Below, piece by piece: positions 1 to 6,573 of a stretch of 10,355 bases of DNA. A model generated the notes under the pieces. The model was not told the origin of the DNA and ran no database searches. It saw only the letters and a program-made list of their open reading frames with translations. The position numbers were made by a program, and so were the translations under genes. The DNA comes from CAYLXN01 sp964586855 (GTDB taxonomy: Bacteria > Patescibacteriota > Saccharimonadia > Saccharimonadales > Saccharimonadaceae), in contig CAZPHO010000020.1 in NCBI GenBank assembly GCA_964586855.1, positions 1-10,355 on the forward strand, in the 5' to 3' direction. Every line of letters begins with the position of its first letter. The first letter of the stretch is position 1.

Positions 1-2
1 AC

Positions 3-1687
3 ACTAAACCAACTTCAACCAAACTAAAACTAATCCCAGCAGCCGTATTGGGGGGGTAATACTCTCACTAACTACAGCTCTAATCTATAACAATCAACAC
101 AAGCAGCAAGTTCACGCTTACGGGCCTGAGGCGTTTGTGATCGAAGTCAATACGGCTGGTGGTTTCAATGCCGCCGAAAGGCTGACTTATTTCATTCCTG
201 CTAATACACCTACCTATACCTACAACTACAATGTTGATTGCAATAATGATGGCATTTTTGAGGCAACCAATCAGGCAGGTAGCTACACCTGCAATTATCC
301 TTCAGTAGGGGTTTATACAATAGCAATTACTGGTCAGTATCCGCACTATTATCGTCCAGGCTTTTTAGACCGTAAGCTGATTGATGTCAAGCAATGGGGA
401 ACTCAGGTTTGGCAGTCGATGCGTGGCATGTTTCAAAATGTTGAAAACATAACAGATTTTTCAGCCACTGATCAGCCTGATCTCAGTCAAGTCACCGACA
501 TGTCACGTATGTTTTCCTATGCCAGCGCCTTTAATCAAGATGTTTCAGATTGGGATGTGTCGAATGTCACTAATATGGAGTCGATGTTTGACGGCGCACT
601 GAGTTTTAACAACGGCGGCGTCGCCCTTGACTGGGCAGACACTTCTAGTCTAACAGATACGAACGGTATGTTTTACAAGGCCGAGTCGTTTAACCAAGAT
701 ATTTCGGGTTGGGATGTATCAAACGTAACTAATATGTCGGAGATGTTTGGTGGCTGGGGGTTGTGTGGTGATGGTATAGTTTGGGAATGCAATCTATCAT
801 TTAATCAAGATATTTCTAACTGGGATGTGTCAAATGTTACTAGAATGTATGGCATGTTTAGCTCTAACAAAGTCTTTAACCAGCCAATTGGTAGTTGGGA
901 TGTGTCGAAGGTAGCTGATATGACCAATATGTTCTATCAAGCTGAGTCTTTTAATCAAGATCTCTCCAGCTGGGATATTAGTCAAGTGACCAGTTTTGAT
1001 GAAGGCCATGATGAATGGTCTGGGAGTTTTTTGAAGGGGACTAGACTGTCCAATCTAAATTACGACCAGATTTTGGCTGCTTGGCCAGATAAGCTCAATC
1101 CCGAAGTCAAATCGATTCATTTTGGCGAGGCTAAATATTGCAACCAAGCTGGGCACGATGCGATGGCTGCCAAGCTACCAAACTGGACCGAGCTTGATTG
1201 GGAAGGCAAAGAAGTGACATTCTTGGGGCTAGCCGACGGTGGTCAGAGTGATTTTTGCGCTGCTCCGACTATTACCAGTCAGGCTGATGATGCTGTCATT
1301 AATCAAACCGAAGATAATTTAGTTGTCAGAGGCAGGGCATTTGCTGGGGCGAGAGTGCTGGTGAGGATGGGTTCTTTATCGCAAACTGTAACTGCTGACA
1401 TCGATGGCAATTATATGGCGACATTTAGCCTAGTTAGCTTGGCTCCTGGTGATTATAGTGTGACCGTTCAGTCAACTGATGATATTGATTTTTCACCAGT
1501 TGCTAGTCGTAGTTTTAGCCTGATATCATCTTCGAGCGGCTCAGAAACTACTCCTACTGCTCCAAATGATTCTGGTTCCAACCAAGCACCAGCTACTGGG
1601 GTTGGTCAATCAATTGGTGTAGTTCTGCCAGCCATCTTCGCTATTTTAATCATCTCAGGTCTAGTGCTTAAGAAAATGTCATCCTGA
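3..1687 (+). CDS. BspA-like (DUF285 repeat) surface protein, 5' partial, with apparent frameshift
   Basis: This is a cell-surface protein, probably for adhesion or host contact; the role is inferred from the family. From an in-frame GTG at 137 it reads 516 residues. Residues 25-70 look PKD-like (YNYNVDCNNDG). Residues 85-300 carry about six DUF285/BspA-type repeats of the form FNQDIS-WDVSNVT-M-MF, at residues 131, 156, 184, 221, 247 and 271. Residues 376-463 look Ig-like. A Ser/Thr-rich linker leads to APATG (484-488), a hydrophobic segment (493-511) and KK, the layout of a sortase signal, although APATG is not classical LPxTG. The GTG is unlikely to be the true start: bases 3-56 in another frame encode a basic, hydrophobic signal-peptide beginning (TKLKLIPAAVLGG), and the current frame continues it after the G run (VILSLTTALIYNN). 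One extra G at 50-56 would join them. The start codon lies left of the window. The family call is firm; the function is not known. Confidence 0.85.
50..56 (+). other. G7 homopolymer at the frameshift point in the signal peptide
   Basis: Seven consecutive G sit where the signal-peptide frame (codons from base 3) ends at TAA 57-59 and the main frame of the surface protein goes on. Adding one G gives an unbroken reading AAVLGGVILSLTTALIYNN. This could be a phase-variable tract, an assembly or sequencing error, or a real inactivating mutation; the sequence alone cannot decide. Confidence 0.75.
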
Positions 1688-1701
1688 ACTTGATTCAGGA
1701 T
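1681..1701. repeat. Short palindrome at the end of the surface-protein gene (REP-like)
   Basis: An 8-bp perfect inverted repeat (1681-1688 and 1694-1701, 5-nt loop) covers the TGA stop codon. It sits in the string GTCATCCTGAACTTGATTC, which in another frame reads CHPELDSGSP. From memory, similar palindromic strings occur as dispersed repeats in many bacterial genomes. No U-tract follows (CCCC instead), so it is not a standard terminator. Whether it is dispersed in this genome cannot be seen here. Confidence 0.4.
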
Positions 1702-1747
1702 CCCCAGCAAAAAGTCCGACCTTAGTCACACTGCTTAGTTGTTTTTG

Positions 1748-1756
1748 TGCTATAAT
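1748..1756 (+). promoter_or_regulatory. Extended -10 promoter of the thrS leader
   Basis: TGC-TATAAT matches the extended -10 consensus (TGnTATAAT). No good -35 is present 16-18 bp upstream. The expected transcript start is about 1763, giving a roughly 140-nt leader up to the terminator and about 158 nt to the thrS ATG. Confidence 0.7.
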
Positions 1757-1762
1757 TTAACC

Positions 1763-1902
1763 AGATGCTGATGGCGGCTACCAACCGCTGGAGTCGCCCG
1801 AGGAGTTGCGGGATAAAGCAATACCAAAGAGAGCTCGAAAGAGAAGTTCGGTGGAACCGCCCACGATGGGTCCGAATGCGCAAGTAAATTTGCGTATTTT
1901 TT
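1763..1902 (+). promoter_or_regulatory. T-box riboswitch (threonine) with very short Stem I
   Basis: The leader carries a near-textbook T-box antiterminator: helix TTCGG/CCGAA (1847-1851/1872-1876), the 7-nt bulge TGGAACC (1852-1858, canonical UGGNACC), then helix GCCCA/TGGGT (1859-1863/1867-1871) with a 3-nt loop. A competing terminator follows. Upstream, GGCGG/CCGCT (1773-1777/1785-1789) closes a 7-nt loop CUACCAA whose middle is ACC, a threonine codon, matching the downstream thrS. Stem I is thus a single short hairpin, unlike the roughly 100-nt Stem I of Firmicutes T-boxes. Bases 1797-1821 can form a small H-type pseudoknot (CCC/GGG and TTGC/GCAA), a possible Stem IIA/B, and 1834-1843 a GAAA-capped hairpin, a possible Stem III. 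Binding of uncharged tRNA-Thr should favour readthrough into thrS and miaA. The antiterminator call is strong; the Stem I and specifier reading is inference. Confidence 0.85.
1876..1902 (+). terminator. T-box terminator hairpin before thrS
   Basis: ATGCGCAA (1876-1883) pairs with TTGCGTAT (1890-1897) with one G-U pair and a 6-nt loop, and a run of T follows (1897-1902). It can extend into the GAA at the 3' edge of the antiterminator, so the two structures are mutually exclusive, as expected for a transcriptional T-box. Confidence 0.8.
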
Positions 1903-1920
1903 AATTAAAAGGAGATAGAT

Positions 1921-3732
1921 ATGGATCAACCCACGGATCAACTGGAAACTATGCGCCACTCGATGGCTCACGTGATGGCTCGAGCGATTAGCGAGCTGTG
2001 GTCAGAAACTCAATTTGGAATTGGGCCGAGCGTCAAAGACGGGTTTTATTATGATATTTACAATCCTAATTATCTGATTTCGGACAAAGATTTTCCGCGG
2101 ATCGAGAAGCGGATGAAGAAAATCATCGCTAACAAAGAAGAGTTTGTTCGTGAAGAGGTCGGTTTGGAGCAGGCGTTGGCTTGGGCAAAGGAGACAAAAC
2201 AGCAATTTAAAGTTGAGTTACTCAGTGATTTTGCTAAATTTGGCACGACTAAGCTTGATCAAGAAGAGCAGTTTGGTAATCAGCAGGCGATTACACTTTA
2301 TCGCCTAGGTGAATATACCGACCTGTGTCGAGGACCTCATGTCAAAAACACAACAGAACTCGGGGCGTTTAAGCTGACCAGCGTGGCCGGAGCCTATTGG
2401 CGAGGTGACGCTGACAAGCAACAGATGCAGCGAGTCTATGGTGTAGTTTTTACAACAGAAGCTGAGTTGGCCGATTATCTCGAGATGGTTGAGCAGGCTA
2501 AGTTGCGTGATCATCGTCGCTTGGGCAAAGAGTTAGATTTGTTTACTTTTTCAGAGTTGGTTGGAGCGGGCTTGCCGATGTTTACACCCCGAGGAACGAC
2601 TTTGCGAGAGTTGCTGGCTAGCTTCACTAATCAATTGCGCCAAGATTTTGGTTTTGAAAAAGTCTGGATTCCGCACATCACCAAGCGAGAATTATACGAA
2701 AAGTCAGGCCATTGGGCCAAGTTTGGTGATGAATTGTTTTTGGTCAAGAGTCAAGAAACCAGCGATGAGTTCGTGCTCAAGCCGATGAATTGTCCGCACC
2801 ACACCCAAATCTATGCCTCCAAGCCACGTAGTTATAAAGATTTACCACAGCGCTACCTTGAGACAACCACGGTTTATCGGGATGAAAAAACTGGTGAGCT
2901 GGGCGGTTTGAGTCGAGTCCGATCAATTACTCAGGACGATAGCCATATCTTTTGCACGCCTGAACAGATTGGTCAAGAAATTGATAATTTGATGCAGGTC
3001 GCTCGTCAAGTTTATGCTACTTTTGATATGAAGTTACGGATTAGGCTAAGTTATCGTGATGGTAGCGATGCTTATTTAGGAGATGTTGAGCTGTGGCAGG
3101 CGAGTCAGAAACAACTCAAGCAAGCCGTTGAGAAAAACCAGCTGGAATTTTACGAGCAAACAGGTGAAGCGGCTTTTTATGGTCCGAAGATTGACTTCAT
3201 GGCTGGTGATGCCCTCGGTCGTGAGCACCAAGTAGCAACTGTGCAGCTTGATTTTGTGATGCCAGGGCGATTTGATTTGACCTATATTGATAATCAAGGC
3301 GCTCAGCAAACACCAGTGATGATTCATTGTGCAATTCTGGGGTCGGTCGAGCGGTTCTTGAGTGTATTTATCGAGCATACGGCTGGCTGGTTTCCGTTTT
3401 GGATTGCACCAGAGCAAGTGCGGATTTTGACCGTCAATGATGAAGTTGAAGATTACACCCAGCAAATAGTTGATATTTTAACAACAATCACTCTAGAGCA
3501 GCCAGTGTTGCACAATTCACTACGTTTCAGTGTCGACGCTCGTCAAGAGTCGCTAGGCAAGAAAATCAAAGAAGCGACTACACTTAAGATCCCCGCACAA
3601 ATAATTGTCGGACCAAAAGATATGGCAGCAGGTGAGGTTAGCTTGCGCTTGCGTGATCGTGAAGAAAAAGTCAAACTAACTGAACTAGCTGCCTATCTGC
3701 TAAATCTCAACGCCGATGAAATTGACCGCTAA
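1921..3732 (+). CDS. thrS: Threonyl-tRNA synthetase without TGS domain
   Basis: The protein charges tRNA-Thr with threonine in the cytoplasm and edits Ser-tRNA-Thr. It has 603 residues against about 640 in E. coli. It begins directly at the editing domain (HSMAH 13-17; CRGPH 136-140) and lacks the N-terminal TGS domain. The class II core (about 200-495) has the zinc ligands C291 (MNCPHH), H342 (DDSHIF) and H469 (MIHCAILGS), and a motif 2 region around 320-335 (YRDEKTGELGGLSRVR). The anticodon-binding domain fills about 497-603. Two usually conserved spots differ: MNCPHH instead of the more common MNCPGH, and HCAILGS instead of HRAILGS. The start is set by AAGGAG (1909-1914), six bases before ATG. 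No TGS-like coding is possible upstream because the T-box occupies that space. The gene overlaps miaA by 17 bases and should share its transcript. Confidence 0.97.
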   Translation: MDQPTDQLETMRHSMAHVMARAISELWSETQFGIGPSVKDGFYYDIYNPNYLISDKDFPRIEKRMKKIIANKEEFVREEVGLEQALAWAKETKQQFKVELLSDFAKFGTTKLDQEEQFGNQQAITLYRLGEYTDLCRGPHVKNTTELGAFKLTSVAGAYWRGDADKQQMQRVYGVVFTTEAELADYLEMVEQAKLRDHRRLGKELDLFTFSELVGAGLPMFTPRGTTLRELLASFTNQLRQDFGFEKVWIPHITKRELYEKSGHWAKFGDELFLVKSQETSDEFVLKPMNCPHHTQIYASKPRSYKDLPQRYLETTTVYRDEKTGELGGLSRVRSITQDDSHIFCTPEQIGQEIDNLMQVARQVYATFDMKLRIRLSYRDGSDAYLGDVELWQASQKQLKQAVEKNQLEFYEQTGEAAFYGPKIDFMAGDALGREHQVATVQLDFVMPGRFDLTYIDNQGAQQTPVMIHCAILGSVERFLSVFIEHTAGWFPFWIAPEQVRILTVNDEVEDYTQQIVDILTTITLEQPVLHNSLRFSVDARQESLGKKIKEATTLKIPAQIIVGPKDMAAGEVSLRLRDREEKVKLTELAAYLLNLNADEIDR

Positions 3733-4582
3733 ATTAGTAGCAATAGTTGGACCAACCGCTAGCGGCAAGACCGGTCTCGGAATTCAAATCGCCAAGCGCT
3801 ATGGCGGTGAGATTATCTGTGCTGACTCACGGACAGTTTATCGAGGCCTAGATATTGGCACCGCCAAGCCGACGACTGAGGAGCGGGCGATGGCAGTCCA
3901 CTGGGGGCTGGACTTAGTTGATCCTGATCAAACATGGACGGTGGCGGATTTTAAGGCTTACGCCGATGCTAAGATTGCTGACATCACAGCTCGTGGTAAA
4001 TTACCAATTTTGGTTGGTGGCAGCGGCTTGTTCGTTGATGCGGTAGTTTATAATTTTAGCTTTCGCGATCAATCAACAGCCGAACGGTGTCAAGAACTGA
4101 GCCAAATGAATGTTGATGAATTAACAACAATAATCAAACAACAGGGGTATCCACTGCCAAGTAATTTTAACAACAAACGTCATTTGATCCGCACGATCGA
4201 GACGGCTGGCCAAAGCGACCAAAAACGACCACTGTTGCCAGGCACGGTGATTATTGGTCTAAATCCGCCACGTGCTGAGCTGCGGCTAAAGATTCAGCAA
4301 CGGATTATTCAGATGTTAGAGCTTGGGCTAGTGAATGAAACCAAGCGACTAGTTGGCCAATGGGGGCTGGAAAACCAAGCCTTGTCAGCTAATATTTATC
4401 AGCTAGCTTGGCGATTGCTTCGGGGAGAGATCAGCCAGCAAGAGTTTGTTGATTTATCGACAACAAAAGACATGCAATACGCCAAACGCCAGATGACTTG
4501 GTGGCGACGCCACGCTGATGATGTAGCTTGGTTCGATGGTGCTGAGGCGGCTCAAGATGTGCTAGAAAAATCACTGGAGTAA
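3716..4582 (+). CDS. miaA: tRNA dimethylallyltransferase MiaA
   Basis: MiaA transfers a dimethylallyl group to A37 of tRNAs that read codons starting with U. The 288-residue protein is close to the family's usual 300. The P-loop GPTASGKT is at 12-19, followed by DSRTVYRGLDIGTAKPT (37-53), whose T at the usual Q position is a variation. LPILVGGSGLF (96-106), NKRHLIRTIE (153-162) and the C-terminal YAKRQMTWWRR (255-265) are also typical. The ATG lies inside the last codons of thrS (17-base overlap) with no clear Shine-Dalgarno, so translation is probably coupled to thrS. The start fits because it leaves the usual short stretch before the P-loop. Being downstream of the T-box, its expression should follow threonine status, although tRNA-Thr is not a MiaA substrate. 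Confidence 0.96.
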   Translation: MKLTAKLVAIVGPTASGKTGLGIQIAKRYGGEIICADSRTVYRGLDIGTAKPTTEERAMAVHWGLDLVDPDQTWTVADFKAYADAKIADITARGKLPILVGGSGLFVDAVVYNFSFRDQSTAERCQELSQMNVDELTTIIKQQGYPLPSNFNNKRHLIRTIETAGQSDQKRPLLPGTVIIGLNPPRAELRLKIQQRIIQMLELGLVNETKRLVGQWGLENQALSANIYQLAWRLLRGEISQQEFVDLSTTKDMQYAKRQMTWWRRHADDVAWFDGAEAAQDVLEKSLE

Positions 4583-4753
4583 ATTCATATTTTTATTTAA
4601 GTGGACAGGGAGACCTTGCGATTGCTCTCCCTTGTCCCCTTAACAACCCCAATCCCTCTCAAACGCTCATCGCAACTCGATAGGGGTTCTTGAGGTAGGA
4701 GGGGCAGCGGGCAACCGAGCGCAGCTTAGTGTTTGAAGCTCCAAAGTTAAGTG
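4583..4753. other. Intergenic stretch with several inverted repeats, function unknown
   Basis: No gene is visible. GGACAGGGAGA (4603-4613) pairs with TCTCCCTTGTCC (4626-4637) apart from one bulged T. TCAAACGCT (4659-4667) pairs with AGTGTTTGA (4728-4736). AACCCC (4645-4650) can pair with GGGGTT (4683-4688). CGG-GCAA-CCG (4708-4717) forms a small GNRA-type hairpin. No U-tract follows the first hairpin, so it is not a standard terminator, and no clear promoter precedes it. It could be a 3' UTR structure of miaA, a small RNA or a palindromic repeat element. Confidence 0.4.
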
Positions 4754-4788
4754 TAGATGGCACCATCTAGTCAATTATTAGAATAATT
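4754..4788. promoter_or_regulatory. Two tandem inverted repeats, possible operator
   Basis: TAGATGG-CA-CCATCTA (4754-4769) and AATTATT-AG-AATAATT (4773-4788) are each perfect 7-bp inverted repeats with a 2-bp centre, three bases apart. They lie just upstream of the -10 element and cover the -35 position of the promoter for the winged-helix gene at 4814. A dimeric winged-helix protein could bind here, perhaps the gene's own product; that is inference. Confidence 0.4.
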
Positions 4789-4798
4789 AAATGATGTG

Positions 4799-4807
4799 TG
4801 CTAAAAT
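4799..4807 (+). promoter_or_regulatory. Extended -10 promoter giving a leaderless transcript
   Basis: TGC-TAAAAT places the expected +1 at 4814, which is the A of the ATG of the winged-helix gene. No Shine-Dalgarno sequence fits before that ATG. Confidence 0.6.
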
Positions 4808-4813
4808 TAAGCC

Positions 4814-5572
4814 ATGGCGAACAAGATAGTCAAAAGTCTGTTTAGTTCCAAGACTCGAGTCAAGCTGTTGGAATTATTTTTTAGCAATCAAGATCAAGAT
4901 TATTTTGTGCGGGAAATCACCCGTGAGATTGATGAACAAATCAATTCTGTTCGGCGAGAGCTGGACAATTTGCAGTCAATTGGGGTGGTTAAAAAATCAG
5001 GCAAAGCGAACAAATTATTCTATCGGCTTAATCCGAAATTTAAATACTTCAAGCCGTTGGCGTTGATGTTTGACCGAGACGTCAAGCCAGAGGAGCTAGT
5101 CTCTGAGGTAGGCACTCAGTCAACTGCTGCTAAAACGACACCAGCTGTCAAGCCGCCAAAAGCAGAGATCGATGCGGAAGTTGCGCCAGAAGTTGCACCG
5201 CCAGTGGACGCTGAACCAGACGAGGCGCCTGAAGCTGAGCCGATTGATCACAAACTAGCTACTTGGCAAACTCGGATTGCTCGAGTCAAGTCGTCGACTG
5301 AAGTGGTGGTTTTGGCAGGGCAGTTGGTCCGCGAATCGACTTCGCCAGTTGACATGTTGGTGGTGGGCGATAATCGCCGCAATCAGCTGTCTGAGTGGGC
5401 GGCCAAAATCGAAAAGGAAATTGGCTCAGATTTGGCTTATTCTATTCTCGATTATCAAGAGTTTTTGTATCGATTAAGCGTCAAAGATCGATTTATCACT
5501 GACGTTTTGGACACTGAATACGTAGCTCTGCTCGACAAGCCAAATATTTTAGAAAATTATAAGAAAAAATAA
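4814..5572 (+). CDS. Winged-helix protein with C-terminal nucleotidyltransferase-like domain
   Basis: This is probably a DNA-binding regulator; its target is unknown. Residues 5-75 form a winged helix-turn-helix of the ArsR/MarR-like type (RVKLLELFF, FVREITREI, NSVRRELDNLQSIGVVKK, FYRLN). A low-complexity linker rich in P, A and E covers about 100-145. The C-terminal part (150-245) has the layout of minimal nucleotidyltransferase domains that follow such HTH regions: VVVLAGQ, SPVDMLVVGD (177-186), YSILDYQEF, DRFITDVL. The usual GS motif and SDxDL acidic pair are degraded (SPVDML), so catalysis is doubtful. The ATG is expected at or near the transcript start. The MBL-fold gene begins eight bases after the stop, so the two form an operon. 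The domain call for the C-terminus is by pattern only. Confidence 0.75.
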   Translation: MANKIVKSLFSSKTRVKLLELFFSNQDQDYFVREITREIDEQINSVRRELDNLQSIGVVKKSGKANKLFYRLNPKFKYFKPLALMFDRDVKPEELVSEVGTQSTAAKTTPAVKPPKAEIDAEVAPEVAPPVDAEPDEAPEAEPIDHKLATWQTRIARVKSSTEVVVLAGQLVRESTSPVDMLVVGDNRRNQLSEWAAKIEKEIGSDLAYSILDYQEFLYRLSVKDRFITDVLDTEYVALLDKPNILENYKKK

Positions 5573-5580
5573 GGGAAATA

Positions 5581-6216
5581 ATGATAGAACTATTTTACAA
5601 CGGTGGAAACGCTGTCAAAATTACGACGTCAAAAGCTGATTTGCAGATTGATCCTAAGCGCAGTTTGGTTGGCTTGAGCGATGTTGAGGTTGGTTCAGCA
5701 ATTCAAATCACAACTGAAGACCGCTTCTTGGTCGACAGCCCAGATGCATTGGTGACAATTGATTCTCCAGGTGAGTATGAAGTGGCTGATATATCAATCA
5801 AGGGCTGGCCAGCCAAGCGGATGATTGATGGCAATGGCGACATTAACAGCACTTTTTATCGAATTGATGTTGAGGATTATGCAATTGGCATAATTGGGAA
5901 TATTGCTGAAGACGCATTTGAGGAGGTGACTGAAAACTTGGCACTGGTTGATGTGTTAGTAATCCCAGTTGGTGGTGGCGGTTATACGCTCGATGACAAG
6001 CAGGCTTCAAAACTAATCAAGCAAGTCGAGCCCAAGACGGTTTTGCCAGTTCACTATGATGATTCGCGCTTAAAATTTGAGGTGCCGCAACGGCCATTAG
6101 CTGATTTTATTGAGGAGCATGGTGGCGAAGTAGTTGAGGCTGATTCAATTAAAATCAAAAAGGCAGCCGACATCCCTGAGCAGTTTACGCTTTATAAACT
6201 AAAAATCAGCCATTAG
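5581..6216 (+). CDS. Metallo-beta-lactamase-fold protein, UlaG-like, lacking most metal ligands
   Basis: The 211 residues follow the UlaG/YtkL-like metallo-hydrolase pattern: LQIDP (21-25), SPGEYEVADISIKGWP (62-77), LALVDVLVIPVGGGGYTLD (120-138) and KTVLPVHYDD (152-161). The HxHxDH motif that binds zinc in this family is absent; the stretch between residues 30 and 60 that should hold it has no histidine, and the middle region has GIIGN (103-107) where GDLGH-type motifs are expected. Only the late histidine (H158) remains. I infer a non-catalytic fold or one with a changed role. A weak Shine-Dalgarno (AAGGGA) precedes the ATG, and the gene is eight bases from the winged-helix gene, sharing its promoter and ending at a strong terminator. 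Confidence 0.75.
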   Translation: MIELFYNGGNAVKITTSKADLQIDPKRSLVGLSDVEVGSAIQITTEDRFLVDSPDALVTIDSPGEYEVADISIKGWPAKRMIDGNGDINSTFYRIDVEDYAIGIIGNIAEDAFEEVTENLALVDVLVIPVGGGGYTLDDKQASKLIKQVEPKTVLPVHYDDSRLKFEVPQRPLADFIEEHGGEVVEADSIKIKKAADIPEQFTLYKLKISH

Positions 6217-6236
6217 GCCGATTGATATGACGACAA

Positions 6237-6273
6237 AACAAAACACCGTCTCGGCTTGAGACGGTGTTTTGTT
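6237..6273. terminator. Two-way terminator between the MBL gene and rpmB
   Basis: A 16-bp perfect stem (6237-6252 with 6258-6273, loop GGCTT) is flanked by an A-rich left side and a T-rich right side, so it can end transcription from both sides. The rpmB stop codon (6272-6274) lies at its edge. Confidence 0.9.
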
Positions 6274-6463
6274 ATAAAACGCCTTTTTTCTTCAGCGTCC
6301 GAATTGCTTGGGTGCTGAGGTTCATGGTAACTTTTTTGCCATTCATCATGAAAGTTTTCTTCTGAAGATTGGGCTTGAAAGTCCGTTTAGTGCGTTTCTG
6401 CGAAAAGCTTACGTTGTGACCGAATTGCTTTCCTTTGTCAGTTAATTCACATTTTGACGCCAT
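6272..6463 (-). CDS. rpmB: 50S ribosomal protein L28
   Basis: A 63-residue basic protein of the large ribosomal subunit. It starts MASKCELTDKGKQFGHNVSF and ends with LSTQAIRTLKKKGVL, both typical of bL28. The open frame runs on upstream to an ATG at 6517, but the ATG at 6461-6463 is chosen because it matches the family N-terminus and has AAGGAAG just before it. It is transcribed leftward from its own promoter and ends in the shared terminator. Length is close to bL28 proteins in other bacteria (62-78 residues). It is the only gene in its transcript. Confidence 0.95.
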   Translation of the reverse strand: MASKCELTDKGKQFGHNVSFSQKRTKRTFKPNLQKKTFMMNGKKVTMNLSTQAIRTLKKKGVL

Positions 6464-6495
6464 AACTTCCTTACTTTTATTTATGTATCCCTGGT

Positions 6496-6524
6496 ATTGT
6501 AGCCAAAATATAATCAAAAGTCAA
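6496..6524 (-). promoter_or_regulatory. Promoter of rpmB
   Basis: On the minus strand TTGACT (6519-6524) is 17 bp from TACAAT (6496-6501), a near-consensus sigma-70-type promoter. The -35 lies about 50 bases from the divergent M50 gene start. Confidence 0.8.
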
Positions 6525-6553
6525 GGCGTTACGATGTCGAGAGTGACTCAGCG

Positions 6554-6562
6554 TGTTATAAT
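6554..6562 (+). promoter_or_regulatory. Extended -10 promoter of the M50 protease gene
   Basis: TGT-TATAAT is a perfect extended -10. The expected start of the RNA (about 6568-6570) is only 4-6 bases before the ATG at 6574, and there is no Shine-Dalgarno sequence. Confidence 0.7.
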
Positions 6563-6573
6563 AGTTTGTAGCG

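Noticed and set aside
137..139. GTG at 137 as the true start of the surface protein
   Set aside because: It would give a wall-anchored protein with no signal peptide, while a good signal peptide is encoded just upstream in two frames joined by the G run.
1750..1971. 73-codon minus-strand frame over the T-box leader
   Set aside because: Overlaps the riboswitch and the start of thrS; no family pattern or ribosome binding site.
3076..3465. 129-codon minus-strand frame inside thrS
   Set aside because: It lies opposite a well-conserved synthetase core and its translation has no recognisable family pattern; shadow frame.
4603..4637. Hairpin after miaA as a standard rho-independent terminator
   Set aside because: The stem is followed by CCTTAACAACC and not by a T-run; kept only as part of an unexplained structured stretch.
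6464..6517. Upstream ATG extension of L28 (18 extra residues)
   Set aside because: It runs through the -10 element of the rpmB promoter, and the Shine-Dalgarno and family N-terminus both favour the ATG at 6461-6463.
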